This document shows, one piece after another, positions 24,061 to 36,800 of a stretch of 64,000 nt of DNA; the stretch's first letter is position 1, and each line of letters starts with the position of its first letter. Source of the stretch: Tetrahymena thermophila SB210. Its lineage: Eukaryota; Ciliophora; Oligohymenophorea; Hymenostomatida; Tetrahymenidae. The position numbers and the translations under genes were made by a program. The notes under the pieces were generated by a model. The model saw nothing but the letters and a program-made list of their open reading frames with translations, was not told where the DNA came from and searched no databases. Location of the stretch: positions 1,736,001-1,800,000 of the forward strand of contig NW_002476434.1 of assembly GCF_000189635.1 (NCBI RefSeq), written 5' to 3'.

Positions 24061-25503
24061 ATGGAAAACAAATATTAAGATTATGCTAATAAATACTATA
24101 AGGTTTTAAGCTAAAAAACTTTCCTTGATCCAATAATTACTCCAATAATATTTTATCCTTTGATGGGTATTTCTTCTTATAAGCTTTTCAAACTATTTAA
24201 AAAGTAACAAATAGTGAGTGGTTTTAAGAAATTAGTTAAGAATGCTATTCCTATTTAATAAAATCTAGAAAATACAATATAAAATTAGTTGATTTATATT
24301 TAGGGCTAACTCCTTGCACGCAACTAAATATTGGCTAAAGATAATTTATTTAAGATTTCAACAAATAGCCTTGATTAACTAGGATTATATCGCAAAGTAG
24401 AAGTTTTCCATAACATGTCACATTACCATAAATACAAATGCGGGTGGTAGGATTTAAATACTTTGGAAAATATTCATAGATTTTATAATGCTTCATCTAT
24501 CAGATATAATGTTTCAACGAATGGTAAAGTTTTTTTAGAAGATTAGCAGCTTAATACTGATTTGTTGATTTAATTATCCCAGGGCAACTCTGTTTAACAA
24601 TAAATAGATGTTGAGAAAATGAAATAGTTAATTTTGGAAATATAATAAAAAAAAGAATAGCATTAATGTAAAACTAGCAAGGAAAAGGATTCATTAGAAT
24701 AAGCTTCTATTACTTAAGTAGCTGCTGATAATCCTCTTGAAAAATTAATTTTTTAAGGCAAACATATAGAAATAAGCAGCGAATACATTTAAATTATGCA
24801 AGAAAAAGGAAAGCTGAGTAAAGGAGATATTAGAATATCGTTTCATGAAATATAAAAAATAGCAACAGCAACAGCTTTAGCAGTATAAGGAAAAAATGGT
24901 TTAACTTAATTTCAATCAGAAGATTAAGATTAAAAAATTGAATATTTTATAAATGGAAATAAAATTTCATGTAATACTTCATTATTTAGTTTTATAACTA
25001 AAGGTTTAATAGATTAAAAAGAATTAGTCAATATCTTATTGTCACCTTTGTAGTTGACTTCTCAAAACCAATATAAAAAAATATTGTTATATTGCCTAAT
25101 AATAATTTCTCTGTATTTATATTAATATTAAATCATAGTTGGTGAATACTAATTTAACATTCATAGAAAAACGATTGCATTAAATATGTTTGAGCTGCAA
25201 AATAATCCTGATTAAATTTATTAATTCAAATTTAAATTCGATAAAGAAATTCTATAGAATGTACTATTTATTTCATCATGCCATTTTGCCTGCTTAAAAG
25301 CTTTTAGTTGCAGTCGTCTACTAATTTCTTCTAGCTTAGTAATGTTCACTCTAATGTATACCTCTTATGATTAATTTGGTTAATATTTGGCTCTTATTGA
25401 TAGAATCAAAGAAGATTTAGAGGAGATAAAATTATAAAATCAAGATATAAAGATCTTAGAAGCAAAAGATTATTTTAATCGCATTTTAAATAAATTAGTT
25501 TGA
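24061..25503 (+). CDS. Single-exon protein with three possible membrane segments (480 aa), unknown; weakly MUL1/GIDE-like
   Basis: Open from ATG to TGA without introns and with many TAA/TAG glutamines. A hydrophobic segment lies near residues 25-42 (the TPIIFYPLMGISSYKLF part), a second near 345-360 (LLYCLIIISLYLY) and a third near 410-435. Between the first two are about 300 mostly soluble residues with a His/Tyr/Trp-rich stretch (VEVFHNMSHYHKYKCGW). The C-terminus is helical and charged. The layout (membrane anchor, soluble domain, anchor) and the phrase LIYIQGQL early in the soluble part recall the BAM/GIDE domain of MUL1-type mitochondrial E3 ligases, but no C-terminal RING is present. 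That assignment is weak and the honest call is unknown membrane protein. Composition matches the neighbours, giving no sign of transfer. The gene sits alone between copies of the giant gene family. Confidence 0.72.
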
Positions 25504-26305
25504 CTGATTAATTGATTAAATTAGTCTTCATGGTAAGTTGTTTAGGACCGTAACAAAATAAAAATTTTTAATAGAATAAATTTAATAGATTTAAATTATA
25601 AAATAATTTATTAAAAATAAATAAAGTTTCACTTCATAATTATTTCAAAAGTTATTTATTTATTAATTAATAAAATTAAATTTATATTAAATTAAGTGTT
25701 TCTTTTTATTCAAATTTTCACTTTTATATTTCAAGAAAGAAACCATCCATTACCTTCATTAAAAATTATTCATTAAATTTTTTGATTTAAATTCTTTTTT
25801 ATTACTTGCCAAATAAAATGATCAATAATTAATTGTTTTTTCAAATTTAATTAAAAGTAGTTAATTATTTTTTTGTACTTTTTAATTGTATAAAACAACC
25901 AATAGATATTTAATGAAAATCTAAATAAATTTATTTTGAATTTGGGAATTATATAAAATTAATTAATATATACTGTGTATGTCCATAATATAAATTTATT
26001 TTTCTTAAGTGATTAATTAATTTAAATTATAGTAACACATTTAAAAATTGTAATAAAGCTCAAAAAAATCCTTAAAAAATTATTTTGGATTATATTATAT
26101 ATTTATATTTTTAATTTAATAAAAATAAAATATAAAGAGTTTAATATTATAGACATAGAGTTTAATTTGTGAGAGAAAATTAAAAACATATTATAGTTTC
26201 TACCTAATTTTTGTTCCTTTTTTCTATACCTTTTACTCTATTTTAATAAATTTAATATTCTTCTAGCTTTTTTAAAATGTAATAAGATAAATACTTTCTT
26301 TTTAA
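25504..26305. other. Intergenic AT-rich DNA
   Basis: Homopolymer-rich A/T sequence. No gene or notable structure seen. Confidence 0.6.
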
Positions 26306-27620
26306 TAAAATGGTGCTATTTTTTTAAAATAAGGAACAGCGTGTTTATTTATTAATTAATATTTTATATTATTGAGTATCAGAGCTTTTTTGAAATAGAA
26401 TTTGTATTCAACATTAATATAAAAGAATTATTCATATTTCACAATTATTTTGTTCCATCAAAAGGATATTGTTTCAAACAAATAATTAGATTTAATTTAT
26501 GGAAGTTTAAACATATAGAAAAAAGAAAACTTATTGTAAATTAATGCTTTTTAAGAAATTGATTTATTTTATTTTATTTTCAAAGCTAATGACTAGATTA
26601 GAAAAAACATTTTAACTAAATAAATCCTTTATGCTTATTTAAGAAATTGTAAATATGAATTAAACATTTTCATTTAAAAGAATTAATCCCTTATCTAATT
26701 AGTTACTGCATACTTTTATGATTATTTGATTAATATCTTATGAAATAAATTTCTTATTAATTTGGTAACAGACAAGTTTCTAAATTAATCTCTTTTCTAC
26801 GTATGAACGAAATCTTATATTATATTTTCTTTTCAGGCAAAGCATCTTATATGTAAAAAATTCGAATGTAACTATCATGAATATATTGTTACCTTGAAAT
26901 AAATTATGATTTCATTTTGTTTAATAAAACTATAATGAATTATTGTAATATAAATATGAGAAGTAGAAATATATTTAAAAATATTCATTTTAAGACTTAT
27001 TTCTATAACGTTTATCTCAAATTTAAGTTTTATTTTTAAAAAAGTTATAAATTATAATCTATTTTTATAGCTTTCAATTTAATAAAAAATATTATTTCAT
27101 TGTTAATCAATTTTCAATAAAATAGTTAAACTGTCTTTTAAAGTATCTATATCTTTTCAAAACATTTGCGGTTTAAAATTTTGGAGAAAGAATGATTGAT
27201 TTTTTGGGGTTTAGATTTTTTTTTATGGTTATAGAAGGATATTTGGTTTTAATTAAATCATCAATTTATTAAGTATTAAAATAGCGAGAGGAAAAAGAAA
27301 TATAAATTAAGATAAATTAAAGATAAAAATTCTTCCCTATCTACTGCTTTTAGAGTTTACAACAAATTTAGTTATTTTATAATTTAAAAAAATAAATGGC
27401 TCTTAAGTTATCATTTTTATTACTAATTCAATAATTTTGTTGTGTTATTTTTCAAAATTTATTTTTCTTTGATAATTTATTAAGATAAAGCTGCTATCTA
27501 TTTTTTAAAAAAACAGTATTCAAAAAATACAAGAATATATATAGAAGAAATTATAACTCAGTTTTAAATCTTTCTGATGTGGGAAAAATTGAAAGCTTAA
27601 AAATTTATAAAATCTAAGAT
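26306..27620 (+). repeat. 5'-flank repeat, unit 4, upstream of giant gene B
   Basis: Begins with AAAATGGTGCTATTTTT like unit 3. It carries the G-run/TATGGTTATAGAAGGATATTTGG core at about 27196-27245 and ends with the TTTCTGATGTGGGAAA motif also seen before gene A. It lies about 220 bp upstream of the ATG of gene B and probably includes its promoter. Confidence 0.75.
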
Positions 27621-27840
27621 ATAAAAATTATTAGCAAGTAGATGTTGTTTAATTTAAATCTGTTGTTAATAGGTGAAAAAATTAATTATTTAATAAAATA
27701 GAAAAGTTGAAAAAACTTAAAAACTTAAATAAAAAAAGAAAAAGTACAAATTTTATTTTTATAAATAATTGAAAAAGAAAGAAAGGAGACAATCGAAACA
27801 CACCAACCTATCTATCGAAGATTATATAAATAGTATTTAA

Positions 27841-30800
27841 ATGAGTTCTATCCACAATAATTCTCAAGATAAAAGTGGAGAAAAAACCTAAGAAGTTATT
27901 TAGAAATAAGATTAAGTTGTAGAGAACAATGTAGTTACTAATCCTAACTAAATAGATATAGTAGTTGACAGCTAGAGAGCTATCAACGAAAATGATTAAG
28001 AGAATTTCAAATAAAACTTGAACCAAAATGTAATAACATAATTTTATATAGAATTTTTTACATAAATTTTACTCTTTTATATCAAATCAATTTATTTTAA
28101 ATGTCCTTTATTAGATTGCTCCACATTTATATAGAGAAAATTGGATTTTTTAACTAACCAAATATCTCATGATTAACGAAATTTAAATTTTTGATGGCTT
28201 GAAAAACAAATAAAGCAAAAAAAAAAATCTTTTAGAGCCAAAAAATGTTTAAAAATATTTAATATTTTACCACATCCTCATCATCATTACAACAATTTTG
28301 ATTATATTCTGATCTCTTTCTAAGATGATATTCATATTGTTTGATATAAAAAACACTTTTTGGTTTTCATTTATTGCTTGATTTTTTTTTAATATCAAAA
28401 AATTTAAATAATTTTCTGGTTAATTCTAACAAATTGTGATATATTTTTAAATTAAATTATTACAAAAACTGCTCAACTTAAATTAAAGAAGAAAACTAAT
28501 TACTAATCACAAATATTAAATAGGTCCAAGATATACAGATCGAATCAAATGGTAAAATAGATGAAAACCAAGGATTGCTTTAGAAAACGAATGAAGACAA
28601 ATAATAGATGGAAATAGAAATGTAGAAACTCAAAGAAGAAGAATAAGAAAAAGATAAAGGTAAACAAGATAAATTCGAATAAGCCTTAAAAGAAGAAGAT
28701 GCAATTCCAATAGATATTGGAAGGACAAGCACAAAAGCAAAGACAGTAAAAGATAAAGGAAATAAAAATAAAGGTGCCAAAGACAAAGGAGGAAAAGACA
28801 ATAAAAATAACAAAGATATTTCTACACAGTAAGGTTCAGTTATTGTAACTAACAGCATGGTTAAAAAAGAAGTTAAAGCAGCAATAAAATAAAATACTTT
28901 CCAATAGCAACGAGCCTTACAGATGCAATTTAAATAAAGGTAGCTTGAAATGAAGAAAAATGAAGGTTAGTAGAACTAGATGCAAAAATCAGGATTCTCT
29001 ATCAAGAATTTACTTAAAGATAATCTTTTTATTAGAAAATCATGGAGAATATTGTTATTAGTACTGTTAGTAGCTTTAATCCTAACTCTAATATTAGTCT
29101 TTTACTACTCAGTTGGATTTGTTAGAGGATCTTTAAGATTAGGTAACAATGAGAAAGTGGCCATGAATTTAGAGAGTTGTTCTTTAATGATCTATGACTA
29201 CTCTCTTAGAAGCAAATATACTTTAGATGTTAACTTCTTATCTGCTTCGCTGTCTATACCAAGTTCAGTAGCTTCTGACTAGAACATGTATCTTCAATAC
29301 ATATATCCAAATGCTCCTCTTTAAGAGCACCACAGCACATTTTCTGAAGTACTTTTTAATTTAAATATTTCCCATTAACATTGATTTTACCACAAATATT
29401 TATAAATTAAATTTTTCGTCAACAAAAAAAGAAAAAAATAAGAAAATAATTAATTAATTAATCCCCCACTTTTAGATTTAAAATTTTTTTCCGATTTTTC
29501 AAATTTTATTAGTTGATTAATTGATTATTTAAGTTCAATAATCTTAGTTAGATACGATTTTAAATATAAATTATAGAGTGAAGATAATGGAGTCAAGACC
29601 CTAGAATTCAATAATAAATTAAATAGCTACGAATGCGAAATCGTAATGTTCGTTTATAAAGATACTTAGCTTTAATCTCTGGATATCAACTGCGGTGATA
29701 CGAGTCAATGCAATATTATTATTTACTCATAATAATTGAGCATAGCTACTATGAATGTTAAGGGTTTAAATGTCTAGATGAACGCTCCTTACCTAAAAGC
29801 TGATGTAAAATAATATTAATAACAATAATATTAATTATTAAATAAATAAATTTATATAAAACAGACATTCACTTATTTGAGTATGCAAGGATCTATAGAA
29901 ATACCCTTCTTTGTTTTTAAAACTGCTAATATAAATACTAGAGAAGGAGATATTTCAGTACAATCTACAAGCGATATTACACTTACTTATAAGTAGAAAG
30001 ATCCCTATAATTGTCTTTCTGCTAAGTCAGTAACTGATTAATCCAACAATTAATTGAAATTGGATGATTATCAGAAAAGCATCTAATTTGAGTCTGATTA
30101 ATCAAAGTGTGACGCAAGTAATTATTTATTTATAAATAAATAAATAACTAATTTTTTTAAAAACTTCTTTTTAATTTAATTAAGTCTATCCATGGGGTCT
30201 CTCATAAGCTTCTTAAACACCTGATAAAGTAATTGAATATAGGTGTTATAGCAACACAGTTATTCTAGCAAACGATGGTAAAAGTAAATCTACTTTAACT
30301 GCTTCTAATTCCTTTGGAAATATATTTGTAAATGTTATTTCTGCATAAGGATAGCATTCATAGGCTTCTAGTGCAAGCAACAATATTGTATTTAATAAGG
30401 CAAGCAAAACTGATAATCAAGATAATAATAAAAACATTGATTACATTAATTTTTCAAATTTAGCTTAAATTAACTTACTAAATCTAACCAAATCAGCATC
30501 AAATCCTAAAGTATATGATCCTATATTCGTATTTGAAATAGGTCCTAAATTCACTAGATCATCCACATTTTAATAAGTTTAAGTAAAATTTAATCATTTT
30601 TAAATATTTTAAATTTTTAATTACTTTCTTTTCTTGATATTGTAGAGAGAATCTTAATTTTATAATGAGAATTTCAATTTTTTGATATTAAATTTTATAA
30701 ATTGATAAATTCAACAAATAAAATTAATTAATAAATTCTTTATATTTTTCTGAAAAAATAATTTTATTAATAGTTTTCATACAATCCTGCTTACAGTTAT

Positions 30801-33800
30801 ATGAAGCCTTATTGGCTTGGAGAGCTAACTTTGACATTAATGACTACTTAAAAATATAGTGGATAGTATACTATATCTCCAGGATTTTGTCCTTATGTTC
30901 CTTCTCTTTCATTAGAGAGAATTCATAGCACTTAGTACATGATAACTAATTTTATGTAGTAAAACTCAGCACCATAATATGCTTTAGCAAGTGACGCATG
31001 GTAGCCATATGTTGATTATCCTCCATAGAAATTCATTTCAACAGATACTTACGAAGGATTTAAGGACATTAGCTTAAATAGAAATCGCGATGAGCAATGG
31101 ATAGGAGTTGATTCTGATTAATCTAAAAATTACAGTGTTACAAATTATGATGTTTCTTACAGCAGTAAATAAATAAATCTTTTAAAATGTCTACACATGT
31201 TTATTTATTTATTTAATTAATTAAAATTTTATAGGTTCATTATATGCTGCTATTGTAGTTAGTTGTATTCTTTCAGGTATTTTAGGAGTTATTTTGATGG
31301 TTATTCTAGTTTTTGCCATCAATTAAAATTATATTTGGGTTCTTAATCACATAGCAAGTGTTAGAAAGTATTCATAGTTAGAAAAAGGTGGAGCAGGAGA
31401 AATAGATGAGTCGACTTTGGACATACAAAAGAGACGTTTTTATCTTGAATATAAGGTTTATTTTTATTTAAAGAAAGACAATATAAGAAACAATTTAAAA
31501 TAATTTTTTATAAAATAGGAATAATAACAAATGATAGAAGAATAAAATAAGAAAGCTTTATAAGATGCAGGTGAAAATCCTGAAAATGAGGAATAAGGTT
31601 TCGTTCCTAAATATACTATTACCAGTATATTTACTTTATTCTATTAGTTAATTTATCTCTCTCCTCCTTTAAGTGCTTTTATTGACTACGTAGTACTCTT
31701 GCTGCACAAAGCAAAACAAAATTCTATTAGTGAGTTCTACAAGCTTCTCTTTAGGTCTAAAAAGCTGAAAGAATTAAAAGAAAATGAAGATGAAGAAATT
31801 CACAGTTTAGAAAAAGATTAAATATTAGGAAACGAAATGAAGTAACTTTATGAAAAATTCTGCTATCTCAATCAATATCTTGAGAGAAAATTTGATGATG
31901 AAGAAAATTTGAAATATTTAACAGAAATGGGCTTTAAAATTGTAGCTAGATTTGATGCTTAAACTTAATATTTTACTTACATTAAATACAATGGCACAAT
32001 ACCTACTATTCCTGAATAGCCAAATAAGACATCTTTGGATTTATTCATATCCAGCTGTTGCAGTCTGACAAAGTTTGAAACTGATCGCATTGAATCTACA
32101 GAATTAGAAAATTATTATTCAGTAATATTTAAATTATTTTAAATCATTAAATCGAATTTGGTTATATGTGTTTATCAATTTTCAAAGACTTTATTTAATT
32201 AAATTAATCAAAAATGGGTTTAACTTAATTTTTTATGAAAAAATCTTAATTAATTTCTGATAATAATGCAAGAAATTTATTTAAAGTTAACACAACTTAA
32301 ATTGTTATAAAAAATTTTTTAAATAATAAATAGGAATTTTGCACCTTAAATCATATGTAAAAGATTTAATTAAATGAAGGTTCCTTAAAGAGAGATTATG
32401 GTGTATCTACTGTTTATTTGCCTTAATAATGGGTTGAGAGAGATGAAAAATATGATGTGTAAAAGCTTAAAAAGAAATATTTTATTGATAAAAAAAGAGT
32501 AGAAAACAATTTTAAGATATTATTAGCAAAAGATAGCTTTTTATTCAGTATGCTTTATGACACTGAAGATTTCAAGTAAGCATAAAGAGATATATAGGTC
32601 GCAACAGGCTGGCAATTCTTTGATTTAATTACAGTTATGGCTCACGTTTTAGTTATGACATTAATAGGTTGTCCTTTAATTATTTTGGCAATTTTCCTTA
32701 GAGCTTAATAATCTTCTTATTCATTAATTCCTCCTATGAGATTAATCTTCTAAGACACAATTAATTATTATCCTACTTCTATACCCGCCAAGCTAATAGA
32801 TGATAATTGGATTGTTTAAGCAATTACAATCATCACTTTGATATTTTGGATTCTTTCTTTTTGGGATTTGATTTATTATTATGCAAGTATGGACTTCCCT
32901 TAAGAAAAGTACTTTAATGAATACAAAATGGTAGGCAAATTCAGAAAATTCCTATCAGGTATTATGTGGATCATTGTTCTCATCTCTTTTTACACATTTG
33001 CAGTTTATTTTTCATTGGTTGCTATTTGGTTAATGTTGAGTGCTATCATCAATCCAAACGCTTTCTTACCCTATGCAACTTCTGCTGCAACATTTGTCAC
33101 TTTAGTAGCAAAAAAATATAAGTAAAAATGTTTTATAGTAAGTTTTGTAAATTTTAATTATTAATATTTATTTACTTAGGGATTTCCAAGAGATTTCTTA
33201 AAATGGATTTAAAATAATATCTGACTATCTGTAGTAAATGGCATCAGGATAATTCCAAGATTTGCTCAAGAAAATGAATATTTAGGATAAAATAGCTGAT
33301 ATGGTACCTACTGATACATTAAAAGGCATCACAGCTGAAGCATCCAAACTTGGAATAATAGATGCCTCTACATCTGAAGAAATTTAAAACAATCTTGAAA
33401 TTATGATTAGAGATCCCACCTCAGTTTCTAAACTAGGACAAGAGCTTGTTAAAATTTCTTAAGATCCTCAAGCGTATGCTTAATAAATTTCTCAAAAGCT
33501 TGAAGAAAAAGCTAAGGCTATAATCTAATAACAAGTAAAAAAATATTTATTTTATTTTAAATTTAATTTTATTATTTTTTTAGGTAAGTGCTATTGACAA
33601 AGATCTCAGAGATGAATTAGTCAATCTCATTTGGTGTTTGCTTAAAAATTAAAAAAGCGAGCTTAAAAATTCAATAAGTTCCTTTGTTAACGCTCTCATC
33701 AATATATTCTAAAAGAAATAGGGTAAATAGTTACTTAAAAGCATAGGCTTCGTTAATCTTAAAGGACCCGTATTCGATTTTGTCTGGGAGTTTGCTTTCC

Positions 33801-36800
33801 CTCAGGAAAATTTCAAAGGAAATTACTAAGACCATTTAATAAATGTATTTTGTGTTGCATTATCAAATGTGATTTCTGTTTGGAATAAGCAACTCAAATC
33901 AATCATCTCAATAGATTAATAAATGGCTAAAAAGCAAAACGAAAATAGAGAAAAAGGAAATAAAAAGAATAATAAAAAATAAAATTCTGAAAAAACAGAG
34001 CAATAATTGCTGAAAGAAAAGCTTTTGAAGGATATCGAAAAGGCAGATTCTGTGATACAAGCTGAGACTGGTTAAGAAGAAGAACTAGAAATAGAACTAA
34101 CTTCAGAAGAGGCTATAACTTATGCTTATAAAAATATTATTTATTCAGTAATCTAGATATGTCGCTCAATTTAATCAAGTAACAGCGAAGTAATTAATAC
34201 ATTTTAGTTAACCTTTAATAAATTTTTGCTAACAATTATTCATAAATATTAATTAGGTTATTTTGAATTAAATTCTAAATCTTGTGTAAAATGGAAGCAA
34301 GCTTCCAGGATTTGATGGACTCAACTAAATTAAATAGTACTAAGACATATTTAAAATAGGTTACGCTATTTTTAAAAATGATGGAGAAGTTGACTTTGAA
34401 GATGTCAGTTCTGCCTTTAAAGGATTTTTAAAAAATACTGGTTTGGAAAATTAAGTAAAGGAAATAGCAGGAGTTGGTATTTTAGATGTACTTAAAATAG
34501 TTGAGATCATTATTTAAAGCTTTAAAGGTCAAAGCAAGTTGATGTCTTCTAATACTATTAAAAAAGCTATATAAAACCTTTTAGGTTCAGTTGATTTCGT
34601 TTCAAAGAGAATGATGATTAGAAAACAAGAATTTAAGGATGTAAAGTTAATGACCTCTGGAGATGAATGCTTAAAAATGAAAGATGATGTCACAGTTAAT
34701 TTAAACGAAACAAAAGCTGCTATTAATGATTTAGAATAATAAAGAATCAAGGCTAAGTAGAATGAAGAATCGTATAAAGAAAAATTAGAGAGCAGTTTAT
34801 ATTATCTCAGATATTATTGCAAGGAACTCCTTTAACAGAAATAAGACGAACCTGGATTTGATTAAGCCAAGATAGATGAAATAGATAATGCCTCTGGAGA
34901 GAAGATCATCTATGAGCTTGAAAAAATTCTAGAAGAAATCAGAAAAATTAACTTGGATAAAAACAAAGTTTATACTCAACAAAAATCAGATATTATGAAA
35001 GAATTTGCAAACATGAAGAAAGAAAAGGCAGAATAATAAGAGAAATTAAATGCTTTGAATACCAAAATAGACCCTCTTAAGAGCAAAGTAATCATTTTTT
35101 AAGTTTTAAGAATTTTAAAAAATCATATTATAAATAATAGATCAGAAAAAATTTAGAAGAAAAGCTCAAAGAAAAGACCAAGCTAGAAAATTAAAAAAAT
35201 GCTGATATTACAAAACAAAAGGATGTGATTAAAGAAAAATAAAAAATAATTTCTAATGTTAAATAGCAAAACAATCAATTGTCAATAAAGCTTAAAGAAA
35301 AAGAACTAAATAGAAAGAGAAATATTGAAAAATTAGAGGAGTTAGAGAAATAGCTTATAAATAAAGGCTAACCTGAAGAGGAAGCTGAAGGAAATGCATA
35401 TATTCCTAGTGAGGGAGATATTTAAGAGTTGATGGCAACTGAAATTCATATGAGAAATCCATACTTGCTTGATCATGCTGACGATGATGATGAAAACTAG
35501 CACTTTATCAAAAATAATGAAGAAAGTAAAAAAATTTTTTATTTTGAATAAATAAATAAATTAAATTCATAAATAATGCTAGATAAATAGTCAAAAAAAA
35601 AGAGAGAGGAAGAAGAATAATTAATAGAAATTAAGCAAGTTGAAACCACAATTAGAAATATAGATTCTGAAATTAATTAAATCAAATAAGAAATCGCTAA
35701 AAATTAGGATTAGATTAAATCAGTTGAATAAGATATTAAGGAGATTGAAGATGAAAATATTTAAGATATTGAGAATTAATATACAAGAGATATCGAACAA
35801 CTGAACAAAAAATTTGCTTTGAAAGATGAAGAAGATGAATTAGTACTTCTCTAAGAAGAATATGAAAAAGAAAAAGAAATTTATGAAGAAATAGTCAACA
35901 AAATATCTGAAAATATGGTTCAACAAGAAGATATAGAAGAAGACATCAAATCAAATGAAGAGAACACTAATTAATATGTAGTTGATACTCAATACTATAT
36001 GGACGAATTCAAGACAAGCTAAAAAGCACTCAATAAAGTTTATTAAGATAAGATTGAATATCATGAAAAAATTGATGATTTATAGGGTATTTATTTAATT
36101 AAAAAACTTTTTTGAAATTAATTTATTGTTTTTATAATTAAAACTTATTAAAAAAGACAAAAAAATAAAATTCGAATAATATCTAATTGAATTGGATGAG
36201 AAATATAAAACCATATCGGAGGAGCTTAAAGAAAAAAATAAGCAAGAAGAGGAAGAAGAAAAGAAAAGAGCAAAGGAAGAGGCATAGAAAAAAGAAGACA
36301 ATGATAACTACTTATCAACAGGATTAACAATTATGCTTAATTTCTTTAGTGGATCTATCTCAGGTTTGTAGGCTGATTTAGTTAAAGAACTCGGTTCCTT
36401 CTTTGATTTGATTTCTGATAGTATAGAAAGTGACGAGATAAAGAGAATGTTTAAGTTCTTGAAAAGTTAAATTTTAGATGATTCAGATGATTAGAAAGGA
36501 AAGTCAAATAATAAGGGAAAAGAAAAAATTAATAATTTTTAGAGCATTTTGAATTTGTTAGATATATTTTTGAATGACTCGATTATTTCATCTGATAAAA
36601 TACTTAAGAATGGTAAAGATAATCTTTTAGAAAGCGAAGTTGTTAAATCACTTCAAATACTCTTTACTAGTAGATTCGAAGGATTCACAAAATAAAAAGC
36701 TATAGATAACTTTTTAAAAGGTTCAGACTTACTTGAACTTATATCAAAAGTTATGAAGATGAAAGAAGATACAATCCTTGGGTTCATGGAGCTTTTACTA

